Part shown: piece by piece, positions 38,987 through 47,944 of the stretch
How the letters are laid out: every line of letters begins with the position of its first letter
Numbering within the stretch: the stretch's first letter is position 1
From: Psychroserpens algicola
Lineage (GTDB): Bacteria > Bacteroidota > Bacteroidia > Flavobacteriales > Flavobacteriaceae
Direction: 5' to 3'
Assembly: GCF_014526325.1 (NCBI RefSeq)
Contig: NZ_JACNMJ010000002.1
Span: 529,563 to 593,562 of the forward strand
Length of the DNA stretch: 64,000 nt
Notes under the pieces: model-generated
Told to the model about the DNA's origin: nothing
What the model saw: only the letters and a program-made list of their open reading frames with translations
Database searches by the model: none
Made by a program: the position numbers and the translations under genes

Positions 38987-39606
38987 TGGAACAAACGGAT
39001 AGTTATAAGACCATAACAAAAGCTTCACCAGAAGTTTTATTTAAAGACCGAAATAGTAAGTTTTTTGGCTATGCATTTCCGGTAAGCTCAGAAGATGAGG
39101 TGAAAACACATCTCGATCATCTAAAAAAACAGCACCATCAAGCCAGACATTGGTGCTATGCCTATCAATTTGGTATGTTAGAAAAAGACTATGTGTTTAG
39201 AGCCAATGATGATGGCGAACCTGGAAATAGTGCAGGAATGCCTATTTATGGACAAATTCAATCTTTTGAAGTCACTAACGTATTAATAGTTGTAGTGCGC
39301 TACTTTGGAGGCACAAAACTAGGTGTTGGAGGTTTAATTAACGCTTATCGTACTGGAGCACAGCTTGCACTGGAAGCATCAAAAATTGTTACCAGAACAG
39401 TAAATATTGATTTCGCCATTACTTTTGATTATAAACACATGAATACAGTAATGCGAATCATCAAGGAAAAACAATTAAATATTATCGATCAAACTTTAGA
39501 ATTAAGTTGTGAGATTATAATTTCGGTGCGTTTAAAAGATGCAGATGCAATTTTTAAAATTTTCGACACTCTTTATGAGATTAACATAAAGAAGTTGAAC
39601 GATTAA
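38986..39606 (+). CDS. IMPACT/YigZ family protein
   Basis: A 206-residue protein with the UPF0029 signature: ARHWCYAYQFG, NDDGEPGNSAGMPIYGQI, and VVVRYFGGTKLGVGGLINAYRTGA. YigZ and IMPACT proteins bind ribosome- or translation-related partners; the bacterial function is uncertain. A C-terminal ~65-residue beta-alpha domain follows. The frame opens at 38932 but the ATG at 38986 (MEQTDSYKTI) overlaps the EamA stop as TAATG and matches the family start. The 3' end overlaps the convergent thioesterase gene by 4 bp. Confidence 0.88.
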   Translation: MEQTDSYKTITKASPEVLFKDRNSKFFGYAFPVSSEDEVKTHLDHLKKQHHQARHWCYAYQFGMLEKDYVFRANDDGEPGNSAGMPIYGQIQSFEVTNVLIVVVRYFGGTKLGVGGLINAYRTGAQLALEASKIVTRTVNIDFAITFDYKHMNTVMRIIKEKQLNIIDQTLELSCEIIISVRLKDADAIFKIFDTLYEINIKKLND

Positions 39607-40013
39607 ATTTGCAGTTGGTCTAAAATATAATCCGGACATCTTGTAGGTCGTTTCTTATGAATATCCATAAATACTAAAACTGAATTTCCAGTTGTCAAAA
39701 CTTCATCTTTTTCATTTAAAATTTCATAATCAAATTCAATTTTTACGGTCGGTTTTTTTACCAGTTTAGTTTTTACTTTAATGAGGTCGTCATAACACGC
39801 TGACTTTTTGTAATTTATAGACAATGAAATAACTGGCAACATAATACCGTCCTCTTCCATTTTTCGATATGAAAATCCGATTTTTCGCAACCATTCGGTC
39901 CTTCCAATTTCAAAATACTGTGCATAATTTCCATGATAAACGACACCCATTTGATCGGTTTCTCCATAACGCACTCTAAATTGTATTTCATCTGATTTTA
40001 GAAGGTTTCCCAT
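39603..40013 (-). CDS. Hotdog-fold acyl-CoA thioesterase (YbgC/FadM-like)
   Basis: A 136-residue single hotdog domain: FQFRVRYGETDQMGVVYHGNYAQYFEIGRTEWL has the catalytic Asp (TDQMGVVYHGNY) of the 4-hydroxybenzoyl-CoA thioesterase/YbgC family. It probably hydrolyses acyl-CoA thioesters in the cytoplasm; chain length is unknown. It is monocistronic on the minus strand, divergent from dnaA across a 189-bp gap. Confidence 0.88.
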   Translation of the reverse strand: MGNLLKSDEIQFRVRYGETDQMGVVYHGNYAQYFEIGRTEWLRKIGFSYRKMEEDGIMLPVISLSINYKKSACYDDLIKVKTKLVKKPTVKIEFDYEILNEKDEVLTTGNSVLVFMDIHKKRPTRCPDYILDQLQI

Positions 40014-40140
40014 AGTTTTTGATATTTTTTTTGTATTTTCGAATCCGATTTAAACATGAGAAAAAAAATCTAATAAATCAACACCTTTTGATTTTTTTAT
40101 TAAAAAATTTGTTCACATATTTGTCATGCTAAAATCACTC

Positions 40141-40168
40141 AAGAGAAACTCGAATTTCTCTTTTTTTT
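40141..40168 (+). terminator. Terminator-like hairpin in the dnaA leader
   Basis: Stem agagaaa/tttctct (40142-40148 with 40155-40161) is followed by an eight-T run, 35 nt before the dnaA ATG. No plus-strand gene ends upstream, so it may be a leader attenuator; the stem is weak. Confidence 0.45.
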
Positions 40169-40202
40169 GCTAACTAACAATACAAAAAATTAAACTTAGA
40201 GA

Positions 40203-41630
40203 ATGGATGTAACTGCGCAATCGGTTTGGACGAACTGTCTCTCATTTATAAAGGACAATATACAACCTCAAGCCTATAAAACTTGGTTTGAACCTATAGT
40301 GGCAGTTAAGCTTTCAGATAACGCATTAAGCATTCAAGTTCCTAGTAAATTTTTCTACGAGTGGTTAGAAGAGCACTATGTCAAGATTTTAAAAGTTGCA
40401 CTCACTAAGCAACTAGGAGAAACTGCCAAATTGGTTTATGTTATTAAAATGGAAAACACCTATGGTAACAAGCAGCCTTTCACAGAAAAAATTCCGAGCT
40501 CAAACCGCAGTGCTTTAAAATCTCAAGATGTTGATGTTCCATTAAACAATAAAAACCCTGAACTTAAAAATCCTTTTGTAATTCCAGGAATTCGAAATGT
40601 AAAGATTGAGTCACAGCTTAATCCTAACTATAGTTTTGAAAATTTCCTTGAAGGTGATTCTAACCGATTAGCAAGAAACGCTGGTTTAGCAGTTGCCAAT
40701 AAACCTGGAGGAACTTCATTTAACCCCTTATTAATCTTTGGTGGTGTTGGTTTAGGAAAAACGCACCTAGCTCATGCTATTGGTGTCGATATTAAGGATA
40801 AATATCCAGAAAAAACCGTGTTATACATTTCTGCGGAAAAGTTCACACAACAATATATAGACTCTGTTAAGAAAAATAATAGAAATGATTTTATTCACTT
40901 CTACCAGATTATTGATGTACTGATTATTGATGATGTTCAGTTCTTATCTGGAAAATCAGGAACTCAGGATGTATTCTTCCATATCTTTAATCACTTACAC
41001 CAAAACGGAAAACAAGTGATTTTAACCAGTGATAAAGCGCCTGTTGATATGCAAGATATAGAACAACGTTTGTTATCGCGTTTTAAATGGGGCCTTTCTG
41101 CCGAATTACAAAGTCCAGATTTTGAAACCAGAGTCTCCATCCTAAAGAACAAACTCTATCGTGATGGTGTTGAGATGCCAGACGAAATCATAGAATATGT
41201 TGCAAAGCATATTAAAACTAACGTTCGTGAATTAGAAGGTGCTATTATTTCATTGATTGCGCAATCTTCTTTCAACAAAAAGGAAATTACTGTAAACCTT
41301 GCTAAGGAAATCGTTGAGAAGTTTGTAAAAAACACCAAACGTGAAGTCTCTATCGATTACATTCAAAAAGTGGTGTCAGATTATTTCCAAATGGATGTGA
41401 GTACACTTCAATCTAAAACAAGAAAACGTCATATCGTACAAGCTAGACAATTGGCTATGTTTTTTGCGAAAAAATACACCAAAGCCTCATTAGCCAGTAT
41501 TGGGTCTCAAATTGGAAAACGAGACCACGCTACTGTCCTTCACGCTTGCAAAACAGTTGACAATTTATCTTCAACAGATAAGCAGTTTAGAAAATACGTA
41601 GAAGATCTTTCTAAAAAGCTATCGCTTTAA
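40203..41630 (+). CDS. dnaA: Chromosomal replication initiator DnaA
   Basis: The origin-binding AAA+ ATPase that opens oriC. The 475-residue protein has domain I (about 1-85), a short linker, Walker A GVGLGKTH (181-188), Walker B LIIDDVQFLSG, sensor I TSDKAP, the arginine finger region EQRLLSRFKWG, and the domain IV helix-turn-helix with the signature KRDHATVLHACKTV. Length and order are complete. I see no cluster of DnaA boxes (TTATCCACA-like) around it, so the origin is probably elsewhere. The phosphatase gene follows after 9 bp. Confidence 0.97.
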   Translation: MDVTAQSVWTNCLSFIKDNIQPQAYKTWFEPIVAVKLSDNALSIQVPSKFFYEWLEEHYVKILKVALTKQLGETAKLVYVIKMENTYGNKQPFTEKIPSSNRSALKSQDVDVPLNNKNPELKNPFVIPGIRNVKIESQLNPNYSFENFLEGDSNRLARNAGLAVANKPGGTSFNPLLIFGGVGLGKTHLAHAIGVDIKDKYPEKTVLYISAEKFTQQYIDSVKKNNRNDFIHFYQIIDVLIIDDVQFLSGKSGTQDVFFHIFNHLHQNGKQVILTSDKAPVDMQDIEQRLLSRFKWGLSAELQSPDFETRVSILKNKLYRDGVEMPDEIIEYVAKHIKTNVRELEGAIISLIAQSSFNKKEITVNLAKEIVEKFVKNTKREVSIDYIQKVVSDYFQMDVSTLQSKTRKRHIVQARQLAMFFAKKYTKASLASIGSQIGKRDHATVLHACKTVDNLSSTDKQFRKYVEDLSKKLSL

Positions 41631-41639
41631 ACAGTTACT

Positions 41640-42104
41640 ATGACTCGTATTCTAATGGTATGCCTAGGCAATATATGTCGCTCACCATTAGCGCATGGGA
41701 TATTAGAATCTAAACTCCCTTCAGATAAATTCTATGTAGATTCTGCAGGAACTGCGAGCTACCATATTGGTGACAGCCCAGACCATCGTTCGATTGCTGT
41801 TGCGAAATCTCATGGTATTGATATTTCTGCTCAACGTGGAAGACAATTTAAAACTTCCGATTTTGACACCTTTGATTACATCTATGTCATGGATCAATCT
41901 AATTTTGAAAATGTAATTAAACTTGCAAGAAACGCAAATGACATTGCAAAAGTTAAACGTATTCAAGAGGTCAATGCACATGTCACCAACAAAAATGTTC
42001 CTGACCCTTATTATGGTGATATATCAGATTTTAAACATGTCTTTTCACTCCTTGATCATACATGCGCTATAATTTCAAGTAACCTAATTGATGACACTGA
42101 ATAA
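41640..42104 (+). CDS. Low-molecular-weight protein tyrosine phosphatase
   Basis: A 154-residue cytoplasmic phosphatase. The P-loop CLGNICRSP (Cys-x5-Arg-Ser) is at residues 8-16 and the general-acid loop is DPYYGD near residue 120. It may dephosphorylate a tyrosine kinase of capsule synthesis or arsenate-like substrates; no such gene is nearby. It follows dnaA by 9 bp and may be cotranscribed. Confidence 0.93.
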   Translation: MTRILMVCLGNICRSPLAHGILESKLPSDKFYVDSAGTASYHIGDSPDHRSIAVAKSHGIDISAQRGRQFKTSDFDTFDYIYVMDQSNFENVIKLARNANDIAKVKRIQEVNAHVTNKNVPDPYYGDISDFKHVFSLLDHTCAIISSNLIDDTE

Positions 42105-42171
42105 TAGTATTCAAATTTTCACTCCTATTTTTTTTTGTATTTTGTAGAAAAATTCCTAAAATTCTAGAAAA

Positions 42172-43587
42172 ATGAAAAAAATTACACTTTTCCTAGCATG
42201 CATCCTATTGTCTATTGGGAATGCTCAAGACATAACTCTTGAATCTTTCGCAATAGGCTTAAACAATCCTGTTAGTATTAAACATGCTGATGATGATCGT
42301 CTGTTTGTTGTTGAGAGAGCCGGTTTGATTAAAATTATCAATGCTGATGGTACAGTTAACGCAACACCTTTTTTAGATATTGACGATTTAGTAACCGACT
42401 TAGGAGGTGAACAAGGACTTTTAGCTTTGGCGTTTCATCCCGGTTATGCAACTAACGGCTTCTTTTATGTTAATTATATTGATAATAATGGAGATACGGT
42501 TATTTCTAGATACACAAGAAGTTCTGCAAACACAGCTGACATAAATTCTGAAGTTGTACTATTAAATATACCACAGCCGTTTTCTAATCATAATGGAGGC
42601 GACATGCATTTTGGTCCAAATGATGGCTATCTTTATATTTCGACAGGTGATGGCGGTTCTGGTGGTGACCCTGGAAATAGAGCACAAAACCAAACCTTAC
42701 TCTTAGGAAAAATGCTCAGAATAGATGTAAATGTAACTCAAACCCAAATTGATAATGGTACAACATACCTTATTCCTTCAGATAATCCGTTTGTTAGTGA
42801 TTCAGCTGTATTAGATGAAATCTGGGCTAACGGCCTTAGAAATCCATTTAAGTTCTCATTTGACAGATTAAATGCAGATTTATGGATAGCTGATGTAGGA
42901 CAAAGTAGCAGAGAAGAGATTAGTCGTGTACCTGGCACTAGTACTGGAGGCGAAAATTATGGCTGGAAATGTTTTGAAGGTACCACTACATTTAGTACAG
43001 TTACTGGATGCAGTACCATTACACATACGCCTCCTGTAGCCGAATATATTTATGGAGGATCACCTTTTAGATGTGCTATCACTGGAGGTTATCGTTATAG
43101 AGGAACGCAACAACCTGGATTAGAAGGCTTATACTTTTTTGCAGATTATTGCAGTAATGAAATAGGATTTGTAGAAGAAACCAGTACTGATAATTTCAGT
43201 TTAACTTTCATCGATACCTTTACACCTGGCGGCTTTTCGTCTTTTGGAGAGGATGTCAATGGTGAATTATTTGTTTGCAGTTTATTTACAGGTGAAGTTC
43301 TAAGAATAGTTGACGCGAATTTGAGTGTAAATGAATCATCGGTAAACTCTGTTAAAATGTTTCCAAATCCTGCAAAAAATGACTTGACTTTTGACGCCCT
43401 AGAGACTTCAAATCAGATTAGTGAAATTCATATCTATAATATTCAAAGCAAACTCATAGCTTCCTATACAAACATTAATGAACAATTGATTACTATCTCT
43501 ACAAAATCACTGACAAGTGGTATTTATGTTGTAGACATTATAAATAGCGAAGGACATAACAGTGTTCATAAACTTATTGTTGAATAA
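42172..43587 (+). CDS. Secreted PQQ-dependent sugar (glucose/sorbosone) dehydrogenase with T9SS sorting domain
   Basis: A 471-residue exported protein. The signal peptide is about residues 1-18 (ending GNAQ). A six-bladed beta-propeller of the soluble glucose dehydrogenase type follows: FVVERAGLIKII, GGEQGLLALAFHPGY, SNHNGGDMHFGPNDGYLYISTGDGG, NGLRNPFKFSFD. The C-terminal ~75 residues form a T9SS type A sorting domain (KMFPNPAKNDLTFD ... GIYVVDI). It likely oxidises aldose sugars at the surface using PQQ if the cofactor is available. Confidence 0.92.
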   Translation: MKKITLFLACILLSIGNAQDITLESFAIGLNNPVSIKHADDDRLFVVERAGLIKIINADGTVNATPFLDIDDLVTDLGGEQGLLALAFHPGYATNGFFYVNYIDNNGDTVISRYTRSSANTADINSEVVLLNIPQPFSNHNGGDMHFGPNDGYLYISTGDGGSGGDPGNRAQNQTLLLGKMLRIDVNVTQTQIDNGTTYLIPSDNPFVSDSAVLDEIWANGLRNPFKFSFDRLNADLWIADVGQSSREEISRVPGTSTGGENYGWKCFEGTTTFSTVTGCSTITHTPPVAEYIYGGSPFRCAITGGYRYRGTQQPGLEGLYFFADYCSNEIGFVEETSTDNFSLTFIDTFTPGGFSSFGEDVNGELFVCSLFTGEVLRIVDANLSVNESSVNSVKMFPNPAKNDLTFDALETSNQISEIHIYNIQSKLIASYTNINEQLITISTKSLTSGIYVVDIINSEGHNSVHKLIVE

Positions 43588-43590
43588 CTC

Positions 43591-44307
43591 ATGGATCAAA
43601 ATTTTGGAAAACTTTACCTAGTCCCAACTCGTCTTGGCGATAATCCTCCATTAGAGGTCTTGCCTATTTCAGTAAAAAAAATTATTGAATTAGTGGATGA
43701 TTATATTGTTGAAAATGAAAAAACTGCCAGACGATTTATAAAGAAAATAGATTCAAGAAAACAACAATCTATTTTAAATTTCAAAATTTTAAATAAATAC
43801 ACGCAGCCTGAAGAAATTCAGCATTTTATTGATGATTGCAAACAAGGAAAACCGATGGGATTACTATCTGAAGCTGGTTGTCCTGGAATTGCAGATCCTG
43901 GAGCAGATATTGTAAAACTCGCTCATGAAAACAACATTCAAGTTGTACCTTTGGTAGGCCCATCATCTATCCTACTGGCGCTTATGAGCTCTGGGATGAA
44001 TGGTCAGAGCTTTGCTTTTAATGGTTATATTCCTATCGATAAGACAGAGCGAAAAGCCACATTAAAACGATTAGAGCGCTTATCTTTTGAGCAAAATCAA
44101 ACTCAGCTTTTTATTGAAACGCCTTATCGTAACAATAAAATTTTAGAAGACATTTGTGCTTCTTTGCATCAAAATACGAGAGTCTGTGTGGCTTGCGACC
44201 TCACTTTACCTACCGAATATATTAAGACCATGACTGTAAATGACTGGAAACACACGAAAATTGACCTGCATAAAAGACCTGCAATTTTTGTAATACATAA
44301 AGATTAA
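43591..44307 (+). CDS. SAM-dependent methyltransferase of the RsmI/tetrapyrrole methylase family
   Basis: A 238-residue two-domain methylase. Recognisable segments are YLVPTRLGDNPPLEVLP at the N terminus, GLLSEAGCPGIADPGADIV (SAM-site glycine motif), VGPSSILLALMSSGMNGQSFAFNGY, and FIETPYRNNKIL. The family includes RsmI, which 2'-O-methylates C1402 of 16S rRNA. This version is shorter and lacks the classical TPIGNLGD opening, so it may be the second Bacteroidetes paralogue with another target. It starts 3 bp after the sugar dehydrogenase stop. Confidence 0.85.
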   Translation: MDQNFGKLYLVPTRLGDNPPLEVLPISVKKIIELVDDYIVENEKTARRFIKKIDSRKQQSILNFKILNKYTQPEEIQHFIDDCKQGKPMGLLSEAGCPGIADPGADIVKLAHENNIQVVPLVGPSSILLALMSSGMNGQSFAFNGYIPIDKTERKATLKRLERLSFEQNQTQLFIETPYRNNKILEDICASLHQNTRVCVACDLTLPTEYIKTMTVNDWKHTKIDLHKRPAIFVIHKD

Positions 44308-44319
44308 AATACACACCCA

Positions 44320-45141
44320 ATGAAACATCTTAACCTATCTCTTATTTTTTTATTATTAATTCAAATCAGCTTTTCTCAACAATATGACACTGTTTATATT
44401 GAAACCGATAGTATAGATTCTAATAATGATATTTACAAAACTGGCAATGTCTATGTTTTTGATTATGAAATAATAGATAATGGTAAAGCATGCAAATTGC
44501 TTAGAAACTCAGGAATGTTTGCTAGTAAAAATTATGAACTTGTTTCATTAGAAACAGACACTTTAAAACTTGATCGCATTCATATACTTGTAAAACCTGT
44601 ATCTGAATCCAATTCATCGAATGGACACCAAACAGAAATAGTTTATCTGGTTGGACCTCCTTTCAACAGAATGTCGTCAACAGGCGCTGTAGACAACAAC
44701 ATAAATATCTGGATTCATCCTATAAGAGACGGATTTTTTAATGCTTTAGAAACAGCGCCTTTTCCTTATGTCAAAAGACCTCTCACTATAGGAGAAGAAT
44801 GGAATGACGAAATGCTTATAGGACAAGGCTGGAGAGATGAAAAATGGGGAATTTGGGAAGGCTCCTTATTATTATCCTATACTTACAAAACCGTAGAAAA
44901 AGTTAATCTTAAAACTCATTTAGGTACTATTGAATGCTATGTAACTGAAAGCATAGCATCGTCAACTATAGGTGAAACAAAACTAAAAAGTTACTATTCA
45001 AAAATCTATGGGTTTGTCAGACTCGAATACGAATTACTAAATGACTTAAAAGTTAATATGTGGCTTACCGATTATAAAACAGGTCAGTCATTTAACTCTT
45101 TTAAAGAGATGCACAAAACCAATAGTTATATAAAACAATAG
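44320..45141 (+). CDS. Exported protein of unknown function
   Basis: A 273-residue protein with a signal peptide (about 1-19, ending SFSQ). No domain is recognised. The sequence is strand-rich with several Trp and Gly in the middle (NIWIHPIRDGFFNALE, GEEWNDEMLIGQGWRDEKWG) and ends without lipobox or sorting domain. It starts 12 bp after the methylase and may share its transcript, and it ends at a palindromic hairpin. Confidence 0.7.
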   Translation: MKHLNLSLIFLLLIQISFSQQYDTVYIETDSIDSNNDIYKTGNVYVFDYEIIDNGKACKLLRNSGMFASKNYELVSLETDTLKLDRIHILVKPVSESNSSNGHQTEIVYLVGPPFNRMSSTGAVDNNINIWIHPIRDGFFNALETAPFPYVKRPLTIGEEWNDEMLIGQGWRDEKWGIWEGSLLLSYTYKTVEKVNLKTHLGTIECYVTESIASSTIGETKLKSYYSKIYGFVRLEYELLNDLKVNMWLTDYKTGQSFNSFKEMHKTNSYIKQ

Positions 45142-45163
45142 CTAGTTACATAACTAGCTATTG
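45136..45163. terminator. Palindromic hairpin between convergent genes
   Basis: A 12-bp perfect stem (45136-45147 with 45152-45163; core tagctagtt/aactagcta) with a 4-nt loop that overlaps the stop codon of the preceding gene. It lacks a long T tract; a shared terminator for the converging genes is likely. Confidence 0.55.
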
Positions 45164-45188
45164 AGAATTATGCATGTGTCAACTGTAT

Positions 45189-45878
45189 TTACATTACAGC
45201 TTTAGCTTTTCTATCGGCTTCAATAAATGAGGTATCGTAACCTGAAAATTTCTTCATATAATAGTGAACAGACGATCCATAAGCATCTGAAACATTATGA
45301 CTCCCATAGCTTCTTAAAAACTTTTTCACACTTCCTGGTCCAGCTAAATGTGCGGCAGCTAATATTCCAGACTCAGTGACTAAAACACCATTAATCGTCT
45401 TTCCTGCAAAGCGTTTGATATCTTTACGCAAGATCCATTTATTACGTTCAGCATTTGCTAAAAATGCTTTTTCTTGTAATTCAGGATTGTATAAAAACTG
45501 CGTTGGGTTATGAATTCCAATCATCTTTAAAGTTTCAGCTCCAAATTGGTATTTTCCTAAATACCCTAAAGTGTTTACAGAAAAATAATTCCCTCTAGAC
45601 TCTTTAAAAGCCAGAGCTTCTTTAAATCCGATATAAGATTTCCCTAAATAAGGAAAGTAAGGATGTGTGGATTGAAATGGATTAGACAATTCAACGCTAT
45701 TAGCTGTTTCAAAATCTTGATTATTAAATGCTAAATCTTTAGATATAGTATAATCAAGTTCTAAACCATCAGTTGAATAATCGCTATAATTTAACGATGA
45801 ACTTGGTTTAATTGCCATAAAAAGTGTGGCACAAATAGCTAATGGTACAACAAAATAATTACCTACTTTTTTAATCAT
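45189..45878 (-). CDS. Putative peptidoglycan lytic protein (LysM/transglycosylase-type)
   Basis: A 229-residue protein with one N-terminal hydrophobic segment (about 8-24). The C-terminal part (about 78-225) resembles the lysozyme-like lytic transglycosylase fold: ALAFKESRGNYFSVNTLGYLGKYQFG contains a Glu in KES followed by Gly/Asn as in the family, and AAAHLAGPGSVKKFL resembles the second motif. It may cleave peptidoglycan in the periplasm. It is first in its unit or alone, 108 bp from DUF2279; two GTTAAA repeats lie upstream. Confidence 0.7.
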   Translation of the reverse strand: MIKKVGNYFVVPLAICATLFMAIKPSSSLNYSDYSTDGLELDYTISKDLAFNNQDFETANSVELSNPFQSTHPYFPYLGKSYIGFKEALAFKESRGNYFSVNTLGYLGKYQFGAETLKMIGIHNPTQFLYNPELQEKAFLANAERNKWILRKDIKRFAGKTINGVLVTESGILAAAHLAGPGSVKKFLRSYGSHNVSDAYGSSVHYYMKKFSGYDTSFIEADRKAKAVM

Positions 45879-45974
45879 GATAGCTAATTTTAGTAAGTCA
45901 AAATCTTTCCCTTAAATGACTTACAAATTGCGGATGCAAATATACGCCTTTTTCTAAATATCTGAAAATAAGCT

Positions 45975-45991
45975 GTTAAAGTGTTGTTAAA
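45975..45991 (+). promoter_or_regulatory. Direct repeat GTTAAA-N5-GTTAAA
   Basis: Two GTTAAA hexamers at 45975-45980 and 45986-45991 are 11 bp apart. The second overlaps the stop codon of the DUF2279 gene. It resembles the repeats before htrA, but the orientation is opposite to the nearby lytic gene. Confidence 0.25.
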
Positions 45992-46898
45992 AGTAGATAT
46001 AGTGGAGCTTTATGCCGTTTTCATCGTTGTATGATAAGGTCGGAAAAGGCACTTTTATAACGTTTAAAACGTCAAATACAGTTCTCAACACTCGAGAATT
46101 TGTTTGTATCCTTGACAAATCTACATCCAAACTCAGGTAAAACTGACGCCTTCTATTTTGAGTTATCATCAAATTGTCAACAATTTCATTTTTACCAGTG
46201 AGCATTCCTTCTGCACCATAGCCAAATGCTACATTAATCCACCTGGGAATTTTACTGTCTTTAAAGAACGAATGTACATTTGCACTCAACCAATAAGTTT
46301 GTCCGTTGTAATCCTTTAGCATTTCTTCTAAAAAGCCATCACCTAGTTTATCTGGACGTTGACTAGCGTATCGGGTTTGATGAAAGGAATACTTCATTGT
46401 GATTCGCTGTTCATCCCACAATAATTCTTGTCCGATATATAATCCTGCTCCCAGTCCGTTGGCTACCATATCAGACCATGAAAATCCCCATTCTTCGGAG
46501 TAACCGTCAAAAACTTCAACTGCTGTTAAAAAGCCAAAGCCCAAAGTCGCTCCATAAATAAGTTGATTTTTTTTACTGACGCCAGCCCAGTTTAAAGCGT
46601 TAGCACCTACTCTTCCGAGTTGATATGCAGAAAACACATGTCCTAATTTATCCATTTGCAACCATTCATCAGTATCATCAATAGTTTTAAATTTTGATCG
46701 AGGAAAATCAGCATACCACAATTGATCTAAACCTACTAATGTTAAGGTTCCTAAGGAAACTTCGGTAATGATTACAGCATTTCTTCGTGATATATCGAGG
46801 CTATCACTTGGAGTTAAAAATAAATTTAGCTTAGATTGTGATAGAGCCGAGTGTGTCACAAAAACACAAATTAAAATAAGAATCTTACGGCTACTCAC
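45987..46898 (-). CDS. DUF2279 family periplasmic protein
   Basis: A 303-residue exported protein with a signal peptide (about 1-20). It contains the DUF2279-type region (about 60-180): DEWLQMDKLGHVFSAYQLGRV, LNWAGVSKKNQLIYGATLGF, and FDGYSEEWGFSWSDMVANGLGAGLY. The function is unknown; the family looks like small membrane-associated or periplasmic proteins. It begins 2 bp after the mltG stop in the dapF-GNAT-mltG operon, so a role in envelope or cell-wall biology is possible. Confidence 0.8.
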   Translation of the reverse strand: MSSRKILILICVFVTHSALSQSKLNLFLTPSDSLDISRRNAVIITEVSLGTLTLVGLDQLWYADFPRSKFKTIDDTDEWLQMDKLGHVFSAYQLGRVGANALNWAGVSKKNQLIYGATLGFGFLTAVEVFDGYSEEWGFSWSDMVANGLGAGLYIGQELLWDEQRITMKYSFHQTRYASQRPDKLGDGFLEEMLKDYNGQTYWLSANVHSFFKDSKIPRWINVAFGYGAEGMLTGKNEIVDNLMITQNRRRQFYLSLDVDLSRIQTNSRVLRTVFDVLNVIKVPFPTLSYNDENGIKLHYIYF

Positions 46899-46900
46899 GA

Positions 46901-47944
46901 CTATTTATTTATACCTTGAGACGACAAGTAGTTTTGGTATTCACGAGCATTCGCATTGTGTTGCGACAAGGTTTTGGCAAACTTATGAAAGCCTAATTTT
47001 TTGGCATTTGCAGCAAAATACAGATAGCTATGCTTTTCATAATTTAGTACTGCATTTATAGCAGATATATCAGGCATTGCTATAAGTCCGGGAGGCAATC
47101 CAGCATTTAAATACGTATTATAAGGCGATTGTATGTCTTTATGTTTATTTAAAACACGTTTAATCACTGTATTTTTATATTCGGGTAATTGATAAGCAGC
47201 AAACTTAAGCGTCGGATCGGCTTGAAGTGGCATTCCTATTCTAATGCGATTCATATAGACACCAGCAATTCTAGGTTGTTCACTTGCTTGTTTAGACTCT
47301 TCGTGGACAATTGATGCTAGAGTCATGACCTGATCTCTGGATAATCCAATGGCTTTGGCTTTTGCATTTCTGCTTGCATTCCAGAAGCGGTTATATTCTT
47401 TCAGCATACGATCTCTAAATCCTTCCGCAGACGTATTCCAGAAAAACTCGTAGCTGTTTGGTATATACATCCCTAAAGCTGTAGCTTTAGAAAAACCACT
47501 GGCTTTTAAAAATGCTTCATCTGTCATAGCTTCAAGTAACGACAGACTATCTGCTTCAATTTGAACACTAATTCGACCAGCTAATTTTTCTAAGTCCTCT
47601 TGATTATTAAAAGACAGTTTTATGGGCAAATTATTGCTTCTTATAGAATTAATAATCTCATTATTACTCATACCTTGTTTAACAACAAACTTACCAGCCT
47701 TTAAATTGGTAGTGTATTTCTTTCGTACTGCCAGTGCATCAAAGGTGTCTATATCATCCAACAATGGCACTAATTGAGTACGTACCTCATCATAATCGGC
47801 ATTGGTAGACACATAAATATAAGCTTCATCATTAGTGAATTTTGTATTTGGTGACATCATGGCGTTATAAACATAATATGCAAAAACTGCAGCGCCGATT
47901 AATCCTAAAAGAGCAATAGCCCAAAGTATTTTTTTAATGTACAT
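46901..47944 (-). CDS. mltG: Endolytic murein transglycosylase MltG
   Basis: Cuts nascent glycan strands and sets strand length in peptidoglycan. The 347-residue protein has one N-terminal membrane helix (about 6-26) and the YceG fold. The catalytic region is LASIVHEESKQASEQPRIAGVYMNR with the Glu in EES, followed by PLQADPTLKFA and SPYNTYLNAGLPPGLIAMP, both diagnostic. It overlaps the GNAT gene by 1 bp and is part of the dapF operon, linking DAP synthesis with wall assembly. Confidence 0.94.
   Translation of the reverse strand: MYIKKILWAIALLGLIGAAVFAYYVYNAMMSPNTKFTNDEAYIYVSTNADYDEVRTQLVPLLDDIDTFDALAVRKKYTTNLKAGKFVVKQGMSNNEIINSIRSNNLPIKLSFNNQEDLEKLAGRISVQIEADSLSLLEAMTDEAFLKASGFSKATALGMYIPNSYEFFWNTSAEGFRDRMLKEYNRFWNASRNAKAKAIGLSRDQVMTLASIVHEESKQASEQPRIAGVYMNRIRIGMPLQADPTLKFAAYQLPEYKNTVIKRVLNKHKDIQSPYNTYLNAGLPPGLIAMPDISAINAVLNYEKHSYLYFAANAKKLGFHKFAKTLSQHNANAREYQNYLSSQGINK

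Noticed and set aside
40014..40202. Possible chromosome origin next to dnaA
   Set aside because: No cluster of DnaA boxes like TTATCCACA is seen in the gap, and the AT-rich sequence alone is not evidence.
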